DNA of 64,000 bases from Cardiocondyla obscurior. Taxonomy: Eukaryota; Arthropoda; Insecta; Hymenoptera; Formicidae. Below the pieces are notes generated by a model. That model saw only the letters and a program-made list of their open reading frames with translations, did no database searches and was not told where the DNA came from. Location of the stretch: positions 5,270,001 through 5,334,000 of the forward strand of contig NC_091869.1 of assembly GCF_019399895.1 (NCBI RefSeq), written 5' to 3'. Each line of letters begins with the position of its first letter. The stretch's first letter is position 1. This document shows positions 1-12,888 of the stretch, one piece after another. The translations under genes were made by a program, and so were the position numbers.

Positions 1-3000
1 AATTCATATAATATTGCACATACCGTAAATATATCATGCTGAGGAAGTTAGCATAATAGTGATATAAAACGCAATAATGAAACCCTAGAGTTATACATTT
101 ATAAGGCCGATATAATTAATGCACAGAATTCTGTTTTATATCCATTAAATATTATTATATTATCTGACAAGTAAATCAAATTAATATTTATGATCAAAAT
201 CGTGGATGTTGCCATCATCAACCAATGCCGATTTGTAAGCATTGAACTTGCGGGACAATACATATTGTTAGATGTGTTATAGATTGCAACAGCGTTATAA
301 CTTTATACCATAAGTACATATAAAATGGTGTATTTCAATATCTTTAAAAAAAAATACAAGTTTTAACTCTTATATTTTTAAGATATTAAATACTTATCGA
401 GAACCTTATGGTATAACGTAAAGCTGTCTCGCTGCTTGCACTCTTATCACATCTTGTTATATCATTCCTTAACTAACGTATGGAATTGTTTTTCCATTGG
501 GCCAAATCACAACATTGTTTTATACACGAGAGAATATTTTTTACTCTTGAAACTTTATCCGCTTGTGTTCTATATACAATACAGTTATAATCTTAAATCC
601 GCGTAAAATCTATTGCAGTATGCATTAATTTAGATTGAAGACATATAGTGTTCTTTCACACTGCGGAAAGATATGTGCAACTGATTTTATATAAATTATA
701 AAAGTATTAAAGAGTAGTATTATTACAAGACTGAGCAAATAGTTGGTGTAATGAACGGTAGGAAGTATCTACTGCGCTAGAATGTATAATTTACATGTAC
801 AGGCTTATGCGCGATTGGAAAATTATTTTATTTGTCAAACTTTCGGTTTTTCTGTTTACTGAGCAATTTACTCTCCCTTAAAAAATTCTGTCATTAACGA
901 AAACGAGGAAATAGTTTTTTTTTTCTTTCGTTTAAAATACATAGAGACATTATACAATAGTTAACTGCATCAAATATATAGTAGAAGCCTTACTAAAGTA
1001 CCATATAACAACAATTTGTAGAAAGTGATATTAAAACACATTAAATTATGAGAAAATTTGCGTATACTGATTAGATTGTATTTCACGCAGCTATAACAGT
1101 ACACAAAAAAATTGAATTTATATTCCTCTTTATCTGGATTTTGCGGCTCCAGGAAATTCATAAATTGTAATATCTTCAAAAAAAAATTTATTCATAAGAT
1201 GAAGAGCCGTCATTATATATCATAATCTGTATGTATACGTTCGTGAGTGCGCGCACAAATACGCGTAACAAATACGAAATTGCATGTAAAATTTTTTTAA
1301 GTATGTCAAATTTATTGTAAAAGTGATTGTCTATTTTTCTTACTTGTTAATTTTCTATAGATTTTTTTTTATAACAATGCATTAGTGCATTATTAATACG
1401 TATATCTATTTAGAAAATTAAGTCAAATTTATATTATTTTCAATTAATGATCAATTAGCCTAAATATTTTTCTTAAGTATCATGTGTGAAATTAAGAAAT
1501 TACTCGTATAAACACGTGCTAGTCAGGAATCAAGTACTGTATTGTAGTCATTATATATTTTTACTGCAAAGAAATTGTATATTATACACAGCTAAAATTA
1601 AGCACATGTCTACTGAGTTATTTAATTCATGAAATTATGTCTAGATTCGAAAAAGTTAAATTTATGATTTATAAAAATTGAGGAAATGAGTATTATATTT
1701 TATAAATTTTATTCATAACGGGTATTAATATAATAAGATTATTCGTTTCACGTTTAAAATCATTGTCTTATCAAACTTCATACTTTTATTTAAGATAAAT
1801 ATGTTATAAAATTACTCTAAAGTACATGTGCTGACTTTTAAGCTAAAAAAATCATATCTAAGGATTTACTAATGATACATATTGATTAATTATATATAAA
1901 TATATATAAAATTAAGCAGTATATATATAAGTTTCAAAGGGTATTACCAATGCTCTATTTATTCAATCGATGTACATAGTTTTGGTGTAGCGTTAGCATA
2001 CTAAATCTTTTATTTTGTGATTCAAGGTACTAGACATCGTAAAAGCGAATTTCAATTGTATATACGATGTATCACGACGAAATACGCTCAAAATGTCTTC
2101 AAACAATTTTATAAATTATTGAGATAAAAGCGATTTCGTTACTCTGTGACTACATTTTATAATATATTGAAACAAGTACTTAATCCGACTTAAGGATATA
2201 CATTTTCGGAATTATATATCTGCGATAAACAAGACTTAATATATTTTAAATTTTATTATTTTTAGTTAATGTCTCTCACATCTCGTCATTATTCTTGTTA
2301 TAACATATAAATATCAGAAATTAAGACTGGCTGCTTTTTATTGGATGTGAAAAAAAAATAACTGTTTTAATAATATACAGTTAAAAAAAATAACATTCTA
2401 CATTTAATCGCCAATATTTTCATAACTGATAATAATTATTAATTACTTTAAATAATCCCGTTTGATGTACAGCAATGCGTATTTATAATTAAAGAAGAGA
2501 AGTCTATTGAGCAATAGAACTATGTGATCACGTATGATCGAAAAAGCGAGCAAAATCTTTTTTTTTTTTCTTGTACAATCTGTTCTACAATAAAATTTTC
2601 TTCACGTTGTTATAAATAATAAAAGGGGGTATCAACAATTATCAGTGCTATTATACTGAACGCCAGTTTTATAACAAAGAAAAAAAAAGAAAAGAAATCA
2701 AAAAGATATTTAGAGAAATTTTACATAAAGTAATAAAGAATCGTCCATCAAAAACTAATTTTACCCTCTTTACATGGTACTGAATCTCAAAAAGGTGTAT
2801 ACTAATGGCAACGTTTAACATGATTTGTAAATGCATGAACATTTGAGCTTTATTCTGTGAAGGTGAAGAAAACGAAGAGCATGCTTCGGTACATTGATAG
2901 GAAGAACGGTTATGTTATATATGAATAATTTAGAAAATTTTAAAATAAATTATTAATTGCTATTTGTATACACTTTTAACTTTATCTTACATAGAGAAAG

Positions 3001-3671
3001 TTCCATAGCATAATAAAAGTAGAACAGACACTGTATTCTAAAGTACTCTTTCAGATGACTGGTGAGACTTTAACTCTGTTATCGAAAGGGATTGAAAAGT
3101 ATATAAAAGCCTTCTTATTTTCTGAAATTAATATAATGAAATTGTGTGTGTATCACTAGGCCCATCCCCGCCAGATCGTAAAAAGAATAATAATCTATAA
3201 GTAACGATGACTAAACGGAGCTTATATATTAAATCGTCGGACGCATTTCACGAAGAGAGTTATTTACTTCGAACTTTTGTAATCACGATAAGAAAAGATA
3301 GGCGAGAAGATCAAACAAATGGTAAGAAATTATTATAGTGCGCCGTAAATAAATTTAAAAACTCATACACAGTTTGTAGTAGTTGAAGTCGATTGATTTA
3401 TTAAGAAAGTAGAAGAAATAAAGTACGTAAAAAAACAATCTTGCCCTTGTCATTTACGTAATTTAATAGGCGTATCCCAGAAAATTAAATTAATTTTTAT
3501 ATTACGTAATTAAATTTTTTTTCGTAATTTAAAAGTAAAATATAACAGTGCTAATTTGCATTTATTAGTTTATTGGTTTATTATTTAAATTAATTAAATC
3601 ACAAGGAGCAAAACGTACCATGGTTAATCTTTCAGAAGTGTCTTACGTACGCGATTACTATAAAACCAATA
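1..3671. other. AT-rich intergenic DNA, no gene seen
   Basis: This stretch is strongly AT-rich, with short A and T runs and many in-frame stops on both strands. I see no exon chain, RNA gene or recognisable element. The only open frame of note is a 69-codon minus-strand frame at 970-1179, which is low complexity and resembles no family. It may hold distal 3' UTR of a gene outside the window, but the sequence does not show that. Confidence 0.6.
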
Positions 3672-4338
3672 TGTTATAAAAAAGTATATTAACAAATTAA
3701 ATAAATAACATTTAATCTTCAATTATAATTAAAGAAAAACGGCGATTTAATCACGGGCTCATGTAAGTGGACGAGAAGTTGAAAATAAACATAGTGACAT
3801 AACCATCAATCCTGTGGTTTCGCGGTGCCGAATCGTCCGAAAAAGTATCACAAAGTATCAAGAAGTATTAGAATGGTAGAAGGAGTAAGTTGGTGGCACG
3901 GTGGCACGGCGAGAGCCCGGTTTGCCGCGAATTTTTTAGCAGCCATCATGAATTAGCGGGACCGAGACTCGCTTCTGATTGGTCCGTATAGACCAATAAA
4001 AAAATTTATGTTAAAAAATATAAATTTTTTCATTGGTCTATACGGACCAATCAGAAGCGAGTTTCGGTCCCGCCAATTCATGATGGCTGCTAAAAAATTC
4101 GCGGCAAACCGGGCTCTCGCCGTGCCACCGTGCCACCAACTTACTCCTTCTACCATTCTAATATTTCTTGATACTTTGTGATACTTTTTCGGACGATTCG
4201 GCACCGCGAAACCTCGGTTTGACGGTTATATCACCACGTTTGTTTTTAATTTCTCGTCCACTTGAGCTCATGATCTAATCGTCGTTTCTCTCTAATTTTA
4301 ATTAAGGAGTAAATGTTATTTAATTAATTTGTAATAGT
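3672..4338. mobile_element. Foldback (palindromic) non-autonomous element, copy A
   Basis: The sequence is an inverted repeat folded around about 4013. Left-arm motifs such as GGCGAGAGCCCGGTTTGCCG and AGCAGCCATCATGAATT return as reverse complements in the right arm (about 4075-4130). The arms keep matching outward through CCGAATCGTCCGAAAAAG to an AT-rich terminus near ACAAATTAA. Each arm is about 330 bp. A second, closely similar copy lies at 61549-62103. No transposase is encoded; a 252-base open frame at 3953-4204 is produced by the palindrome. I could not define a target-site duplication, so the superfamily is not assigned. Confidence 0.85.
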
Positions 4339-7028
4339 AGCTGTAAAAATTAAATGACGCTTTCAGAGTAGACTGAAAAATCGAGAAGTATTGGCGGCGA
4401 CAACTTATATCTTGCTGAACGTCTTGACAGGTAAGTAATAAAATTCATAATCTCTACATAATTAATTAATTAATTTATTATGTATCGAAGATGTGGTCAT
4501 GGTAATATAAAAAATATAACAATATAGTCTATAGATTCAACCTTTATTTTTCTTGTATTAACTATACTCTTATTACAGATATACTTCACAAAAATACAAT
4601 CTCAGATATTTCTTATTTTTACAGGAGTAGTATGAATAATAAAAATATTGTTTCACAAATATTCGATTCCATATATTCGTTAGTATAACATGAATAATTC
4701 TTCTTTTATTAAATAACTTCTTTGTCATCACAGTTTTCATCTTTCTTAATGCAGTAAACAATGCTTGAAAGAAAATCAATTACACGATTAATAAAAGTCT
4801 TATTAACCTATGCACGTAAATAAATATATTAAAATAAATGTACATAAAATGTCGGCATATTAATTTTATCGGCGTATTACATTTTTTTAAACAAATTTTC
4901 TTAACGTAAAAAACAAATTGAATAGTGCGTAAACTCTGCGTTAACTCTTAGCATAAAGATTTAAGTTATATTTTCATAAACTTTGTATAAAAATAAATTA
5001 CAACGTTGAAGCAGATCCATGATAAAATTGTACCTATGCATATTTTGATCTTTCTACCATCCAAATATAATCTTCAAGTTAACTCGGGTTTTTTTCGTGT
5101 AATACCTAATTGTATTTTTTAATATTTATACCAATATATTCTCTCTAAATTATAAATTTTGTTTATAAATATAAATATATATATATTTTTTTAACAGTGA
5201 ATGCATTTACTTTGTATATAGACTGTAGTAAGGAACTAGAACGCAAACTAAGTCTATTAGTCACAAAACATATTTTCATATGCATGTAAACATATACGCG
5301 AGTTATTACACGAGTTGTTACATCAACTATTACACATTTGGTGTTTTATACAATCGTCGATATTACATGTATATCCTATTATCGAAACTTAATCGAGCTG
5401 CCGCTGCTTAAGTCTACGAATAAAATATAACTTGCTGATCACTCAACAGAATAGAAATTATTTAATGTTTGTCTGCATACGATATGTATGTAGAATATTA
5501 AAATTATAAAGCTTTAAATAAAGTAATGTACATTTCAAATTGTCGACACTTCGTTCACGTCATATTTTATAACTCTTTCAAATTAAAACACTACAAATCA
5601 AGATATCGTTATAAATGTTCGCGATCAAGTTTATACTAAATCTTTATATATTGCAGATATTCTTTTTTTCCTTTTTTTTGTATAGAATAACGAGATAAGA
5701 AACAAAAATTCTTACAATACATAACAGAAACTAAATAATACATTAAATAATTAAATAAACATCATTGTAAGAACGTAATCTAAATTCATACAATATCTTA
5801 TTGCCATAATATTAGGCATAACATAATAATATATAAAACAAACTTAAATTTTTCCTCTTTTTCATAATCCGTATTGAGAAAACGTTCTAAGCTCTAAACT
5901 GTTTAATAAATTCAATGGCACTTCAATTATAAAGCTCACATAATACAAATATATATGTAGAAATATATAATGCCTTCGAAACTTTGTACATTATCATGTA
6001 TTATTAATAACTCTCGTTTCCTCAGTTTCTTGCTTAAAAACATTTGCCATATTTTCACGATCAAGTTATATCTAAAGTCGCAAATAAAATACATAAAAAT
6101 TATTTTATGTTAAAATTATGGTTCTTACAAAACTCAATACAAAAGAGTAAAAATAATTAATTTGAATGATCAGAATTAAAGATTTGTTTAAAAAAGCAAT
6201 TATATTAAGATGAATACTAATTATAGATTAGACAAGAAAATAAAGAATACTCAAATCATGACTATATGTTTCCGGACATTTCATGAACTATATTCATGCA
6301 GACTAGATATTAGCGCTAGCTTTTAGAATACTGAATATCTATTTTCTCTCAATAATATTTCACTCTAAGTTCTCAGGTATAAATTAATTTCACAATAATA
6401 ACCGTATTTAGTATTATTAGCAATTAAAATTTATAGCCTTATTAAGTCAATATTATTAAATACGCAGCTTTTAAGCAAAATAAAAGTTTTTTTTTTTTTT
6501 GTTTTCCCACTGTAAAATTAATTTTTAATCGCTAAAAAGCAGTCTTTCGAAATTGCAAAGTTAGAAGAACGCATGGCATTCTTCAAGGCAAAAAAATATT
6601 TTCTACGAAGAATATAATTCAACATAATATAAAATACTAGGCCTAATATTATTTTATCGCACATAAGTACATAGATCCATTTCGTTAGAGGTAAATATGA
6701 TAACAATTATTAATATTAAAACATAAATATTTTAATAAAATGGATATTTTGCTGCACCAATTGCTTTTTTTGCACTTTATATCTTGATACAGTAAAATAA
6801 TTCACATTAAGATTAATGTGTTAATCTTAATATCACTGCCGTCAATATGCAGTAATATTTGTTTTGCTTTTTAAAATTGTTAAAAAAAAAGTTTCTATAT
6901 ATATTTTTCAATCAAGTTATGACCTCTTCGTTAAATTTAAAGCTGCATACAAAGCTCATCGTACACGATCACTAAATGCAGTTGGAAGAATTATAAAAAT
7001 TATGTGATACATACAGAATTACATTTTT
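4339..7028. other. AT-rich intergenic DNA downstream of PPP4R4
   Basis: This is AT-rich sequence between foldback copy A and the PPP4R4 stop codon. The part nearest 7028 should include the PPP4R4 3' UTR (minus strand). A possible isolated plus-strand exon (4367-4430) is discussed under findings. No other exon chain or RNA gene was recognised. Confidence 0.5.
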
Positions 7029-10000
7029 TCACAGTTTTTTCATTAATAAATGAATAGGATATCTTTCTCTACTTCTCGACGTTATTCCTGTACTACTCTG
7101 TGCCGTTTGAGAATGCGAAATAAATGAGAGCATTCTACATAATTTGTCGACATCTTCGTCACTTGAACTAAATCTATTCAAATGTCTGTCATTAGCAGAA
7201 CTTCGAGAATCGTCAACGTTCTCGACGTCAAATCTTAATCGCGAGTCTATATGTACAGGGCTAGAGGCTCTTGTGGCAGGCGCGGTCCTGCTGCGAGATT
7301 CAACGTTTCTCAAGGGGATTTTACTAAGACCTTGATTATGATTAACATCCAGTGTTGAAAAATATCCTTTTATAGCACGACGTACCGTAGTATGATCTTC
7401 CAAACTATGGCGCTTCACGAGCTGCTTCGTTTCCTTCGTGTCGGGAAGTTTCCAACTTAAATTCATGGAATGACGTTTGTTTCGATCCAGGGTGCATTTG
7501 AGAGAGGTTGTGAATTTTAATTTATCTTTATCCAATATCAAAGAATTTCTTTTAAACTTTTCGTCCAAGGATCTGTCTTGGCTAGCGTCCCATCCGAATC
7601 TAGTTCTTCCCTGCGGAGCAGAATATCTTTTTGTCCTCACATCGGTTTTAGATAAATGTTGGTCACTCAAATTTTCCTTCATTATACTGCGTTGTCGCAA
7701 GCCCTCTTCATAATCTATCGAAATTGATGTGCTTCTTGACGAATCGCTTTCATTTATTCTACGTTTCATACAATCTTCATATTCAACAGAGGAATGTCTC
7801 TTAAACTTTCCTTTATCGAAACTCATGCTGGTTCGTCTAGAGCGAACCGTAGTATTTAGTTGCTTCCTTGAAGTAGTATAATCTTGCAAATGTGGAATTT
7901 TCGATGTGCTTTGAGAGACGGAGAATTGAGTAGGTATTCTGATTCCAGCATCGACCAAGAATTCATCATCTGACGGCATCGCTGAGATTTCCGGCATCGA
8001 GCTAAAAGCCCAACAAGAGTTATAATGAGCTGCGTTAGTTAATGCCCTTAAAGCGGCGAGATTAGGCGCTTTATCCTTGCCGCTGGTGTTAGTAGAAAAT
8101 TCATGCTGATAATCCCGTGTTAGTAGAGAATGCTGTTGCGGCTCTTGCTTATTATCTTTTACAAGCGACATAAAAAAAGATTTCGTAAAAGCGGAAGGAC
8201 TATATTCGTTCGTTTGGGTTGACTGTTTTCTAAACTTCAAATAATCATTGTCTACATCGTAATATGAGCGATACTGGGAATCGCTTTCGTACTCTTGTTC
8301 GCTAGCATCCGGTAATGTCAAGAGAGCCTGGAATACTGCTAATTTAGAGCAGCTACATTGTGGCTTAGACGTAATATAATCATTAGATGATCCGTTTGCA
8401 AAGTTAAAATGCGATGAATTAGTATGAGAGTTGAAATGCCCTACTTTTTCCCAAGGATGTGTTAGTTGAATTCTGTTAAATACAAGCAGACAAGACTTAA
8501 AATTAGATTAGTTAGAAAATTAGAACTAAAAGAACATCAATTTAGAATTTATTACATATTAATCAAAGTCTTTAAATATTAAATAATTAAAATAAAAAAT
8601 AATATATATATATATAAACTATTCGTAATATGCATTAGTTGTAAAATGTAAGTATATAAATGCAACTGTCATCTTTAAACATGCATTAGTTTTATACTCT
8701 TCTGAATTAAATTCTTCTTACCTCGTTTTTAAGTTTTCAATAACTTGACGAGAAGTTGCAGTTCCATCTACAAAACATCATTAATTAACAATTATTAATA
8801 TATACTACTAATTGTCGACAAAATTTTTTCTTCCTTAACAGATAAAGTTCTGATTAATATTAATGAAAATTCAGTTATTTAATTACTCTTTACAATCTTT
8901 AACACAGCTTAAAAATTTGTACTTCAAAAAAGGCTCGAGCTTGCAAGATAGACGCCAGGATTACTTGGATACGAATTTCTGCTTCTGAACGTCTGGTATT
9001 ATTAGACGATAATGAGTTGGTTATATAAAATTTGTGTTTTTTATGCAATGCTTCCTTTTCACTAAATGCTCACCTTTTGATTGCGATCTGTAAAAATAAA
9101 ATTGCTTAATTTTAATAAAATATAACAACAGTAAATATACTAAATCAATCAATAGATCAAATAACAATTTCTATTATTAGATTTGACTTTATTACTATTT
9201 AAGAAATTAACATATATAATTTAAGTTCAACTTACAATCCTCTTGTAGAACTATCAGCTCCACTTCTTGTCCAACTTGAACCTAATAATTATTACAATTA
9301 TTTTTTTAGTAAATTAAATAATACAGTTCAGAAAATTATGAAATAATGTTTAAGCAATCAAAAAATACCTTTTTTTACTATAGTTCCACTTGCCGACTGT
9401 CCTGTACTTATTCCCGACAATTTTTTTTCTTCTTCTAACTTTTTGGCATCTTCCACATCTTGTCTCGTAAGTTTCGTTGTTAACTGGATAAAATATTATA
9501 TTTAGAAAAATATTTCTCTCATATCAACTTGTTTATTTATTAAATTACTTACATTCTGGCCCTCATATTTAATATCTATCTCATTTAATTTCTCTTTGAC
9601 ACTCTTTAAAATAAATAGTACATCTCTATCCTTTTCATTGTTCTCTAAATGTCTCACAATTGACTCCAATGATGCTAGCAATTTTTTATCAGTCGGCATC
9701 CACAACAAATTCTTTAGTTGCGGCAATAAAGATACTACTTTCAATCTTATATTAGCTACCGGATCTTCAGCCAGATTCAATAGAACATTAAAGAAATGCT
9801 CTTTAAAATAAGTAGAAGAAAAAATGTCCAGTGCTTCAACCATCATACGAACAAACATCATTCTCACATAGCAATCAGGATTATTAGCTAAATCTGTAAA
9901 GATTCTATTACGCAGTTCCGCTCTTTGTATTGGTTTCATATTGTATCGTAGAAGAACGAGAAAAAGTGTTCCTGCAGCAAGACGGACCGGTATTGGCCGC

Positions 10001-12888
10001 TGAAATGTTTGAATTAAATATTTAAATTAAAGTAATAAAATTAAAATTTTTACGAAAATGTTATTACACACTTACTGCATGTAAAATTCTAGAGAAAGCC
10101 ATTGGAATAAAATACGAATATATAAAATCACTGGAAAAACATTTGGGTAAGATCTCTAATTGCGCATGCATTAATGACGTCAGCCTCCAATTGTGTGTGC
10201 CTGCAATTTCAGCTTCACATTTTAATAAAGCTTTACCTACTTCCATCAAAGATGAATCCTATAATAAATAATATCTTAAAAAGTAAGTTATCGTTAATTA
10301 CAAATCACAAGATAAAATTAAATTACCATTCTATCTGTTCCAACAGTTTGACTTTCAGTTAAACATTCCAACGTTAAACCTATATGAGGAATTAAACCTT
10401 GAAGTACTTCTTCTGAATCATCTTTTAGCAATTTTATTAAATTTCCTTTTATTCGTGAATTTTTTGGTCCTAAAATCTTTGCTACCTGCAAATAGTTTAA
10501 TAAATATAATAAAATATAAGTACATAAGAATATTCTTGTAATATTAAACATGCACCCGTACATATACATATATTTAATAAGTATATTTAATTCTTACTTC
10601 GTGAATTCCACATGCAACGGTTTTTCGCACCATATAATAATGATCACTTGTTAATGAGTCAAATGTTGTAAATATTGCATCTTTTGAAAAGTCTGATACG
10701 AAGATAAAAATTGCCGGTAAATTAAATGCACAATGTCTTCTACATTCAAGGTATCTTTCATCCTGTGTGGAATTACTGCTAACCTATAAAATTGTATTAA
10801 TAATATGTATCATAAAATAAAATGTATCATAATAAAAAAATAATTTTATGTATGTCCACTGAAAGGCAAATATGTCATTTGCTGCGACGACGGTGGCTGG
10901 CAGCTAGCGTACGTGACTTCCCCCCCGCTCGATTCCCTCCCTTGGCCGCCGTGGACGAAGGTAGTAGTAGAAGGGCGCGTTCCCCCTCAGTCCTCGACGA
11001 CCGGCGCTCCGTGACACATCAACGCGCGCGCTCCGTGTGAGATTCGACGCACACCACGCCAAAATCACGTACGCTAGCCGCTGTCGCCGCATCAAACTGC
11101 CTTTCAGTGTACGTATTTTATATAAATACTCACAAATATAAAGTGTGGTTTCTCTTTCTTCAGTGATGGTGTTCCCACTTGTGCAAGTTGTTGAAAGTAT
11201 TTTATAAACCATGCTTTCTCTGACATTGATAAACACTCTGAAATTATATTTATTATATATATTTTTTTAGTTATGTTGTTTGAATATTATTATTAAAATA
11301 CGTAATGCTCAATTTAAAAAAGATTACATCTTACTTTCTAGGCCAAGTACAAGTTTTCCCAGCTCTTGGGCTATTATACATATCACATTATCTTCCGATT
11401 TAGTTGCACTTTCGCACAGCTTCTTTACAAGTGGGGCTATTATATTTTTTATCGTATCTAGACAATTTATATTCAAATTAATTTTTACTAGTTTACTTGC
11501 ATTAAGATATATAATTTTATAATAATTTACCTTCCTGAAGATGAGGTAGTAAATACACTATTGTCTGTACAGAGGCATATCTTACACTGCTTTCTTCGTC
11601 ACTGGCTAGTTCTACAAGAGATGGTAACAAAGCAGGTTTTACAGATTCGGCACCAAGACCTTCGGCAACAAAACGCAATTGCAAACAAATACTAGCTCGC
11701 ACTTCACTGTTTACATCCTGACAAAGTGAATGCACTGTTGGTAGAACTTCCTTCTGAATCCTAATAAAAGTATATTTATTTATTAAATAAAATATATATA
11801 CTTTAATATTTCTTCCTATTACATTATAAAAGTATAATAATAACCAATACGATCTAAATTAAATTTTTAATAACACATATCAAGAAATTGTTTTTTTTTT
11901 TTTTTTTTTTTTTTTTATACTTACATGGTAGAATCAAATCTTGTACATATCTTTCCTAATAGTCTGCTGCACATTACTCGGGAGTAGGTAGATTGCGACA
12001 ACTGTCCTTTACTTATAGTCAACGGAAGAATCTGTATGTGAGAGTGTTCTTGTTACCATCCATCCAAAAGAGTGCTATGTTATTACATTTACAGCGTTTT
12101 AATATATCAAACATTGATCTAAAGTACTTATATAAAACTTCCTTTTCAATTTTCTATTCATAAACATTTAATTACATTTTAATATACATATATATGCAAT
12201 ATTAATTATTAGTTGCGTTAGATTAAAATTTTTCTGCTACCACAAAAATTAAAAAATGTTCTTTTCTTTAAATTGTTCATACAAACCTGTGCTCTTATGA
12301 CTTCTACCGGCAGTAATTCTATCACATCCAGTAAGGTCTCCAACCAAGCATGACAGATAACTTTAACATTGACATATATAAAAAAAAAAGTTAGAAAATG
12401 TGGGAGCATTGTAATGATAAATAATCAGCTTTTAATTATTGTATTTTAAAGTAACAATTAAATATGCTTACCTGGATCCCGGCTCTCTAGACAACTTAAT
12501 ATGCTTTGAAGGAATGTCTGACTAAAAACATTGTGGCTGACAAGCTTTTGTTCCAAAATTGTTTTGAAAGTGGATGATGCAGCTATGTGGAACTCTGTTG
12601 ATGCAGTGGCCAGAGACTGCTGCATCTTAGGTACCACTCGGGACATACATGATTGCGTGTCGGTAGCTAAAAGACTTGGTAGATTTTGTATAACACTAAG
12701 TTTTTGGATCTCATCTCCATTCCTGTAGAAAAAAAAAAGAAGAAAGTTTAATGTTTCCTTAAAAAAAAAATATTTAAAAAAATGTATCGCTCCTAATTCT
12801 GATTCATACATCAGAAAATCTTTATTACTACATTTTTAAATAACAATAATCAATAATTAAAATGTACATTTCCAGTATCAGATTCCAT
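7029..12888 (-). CDS. PPP4R4: Serine/threonine-protein phosphatase 4 regulatory subunit 4 (HEAT repeats)
   Basis: Coding exons, minus strand in order: 12472-12722, 12287-12360, 11925-12031, 11531-11760, 11335-11457, 11134-11237, 10598-10783, 10327-10485, 10076-10258, 9553-9999, 9369-9483, 9236-9281, 9074-9087, 8722-8767, 7029-8472. All phases close, giving about 1,176 residues. HEAT-repeat segments such as SLCQDVNSEVRASICLQLR and LAEDPVANIRLKVVSLLPQL match the PPP4R4 family, which binds the PP4 catalytic subunit as a cytoplasmic scaffold. The last exon adds about 480 serine- and arginine-rich residues with repeated KR-x-S motifs, so the protein is longer than the vertebrate form I know. A GC-rich MITE sits in the intron between 10783 and 11134. 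The 5' end is uncertain: the first in-frame Met would be formed as AT|G across a splice from an exon ending near 12868. The family is clear; the N-terminus is not. Confidence 0.88.
9074..9087 (-). other. PPP4R4: 14-nt micro-exon of PPP4R4
   Basis: Reading the minus strand, the acceptor TTTTTACAG is followed by ATCGCAATCAAAAG and then the donor GTGAGC. The 14 bases join in phase to the preceding exon (which ends ...GGA TT) and to the next exon (AT GGA ACT...). They encode SQSK plus split codons. Phases upstream and downstream close only if this exon, or the alternative discussed in findings, is used. Confidence 0.6.
10854..11112. mobile_element. GC-rich 259-bp MITE in a PPP4R4 intron
   Basis: Imperfect terminal inverted repeats read GTCCACTGAAAGGCA at the left end and GTACACTGAAAGGCA at the right end (reverse complement). 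A subterminal inverted block GCTAGCGTACGTGA occurs in both arms. The 4-base direct repeat GTAT flanks the element (10850-10853 and 11113-11116) and may be a target-site duplication. The interior is GC-rich against an AT-rich intron and codes for nothing recognisable. The right end lies about 20 bases from the 5' splice site of the exon at 11134-11237. The CACTG terminus recalls CMC-type elements, but I do not assign a family. Confidence 0.75.
11891..11916. repeat. T26 homopolymer
   Basis: This run of 26 T lies in a PPP4R4 intron. In the sense of the gene it is a poly-A run that begins a few bases inside the intron after the donor at 11924. Confidence 0.9.

Noticed and set aside
1..7028. Possible piRNA cluster upstream of foldback copy A
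   Set aside because: Only one element was recognised and there is no transposon graveyard structure; nothing in the sequence supports a cluster.
7144..7713. Plus-strand frames of 63 and 78 codons
   Set aside because: They lie antisense to the PPP4R4 last exon, whose frame is supported by spliced phase and by the family.
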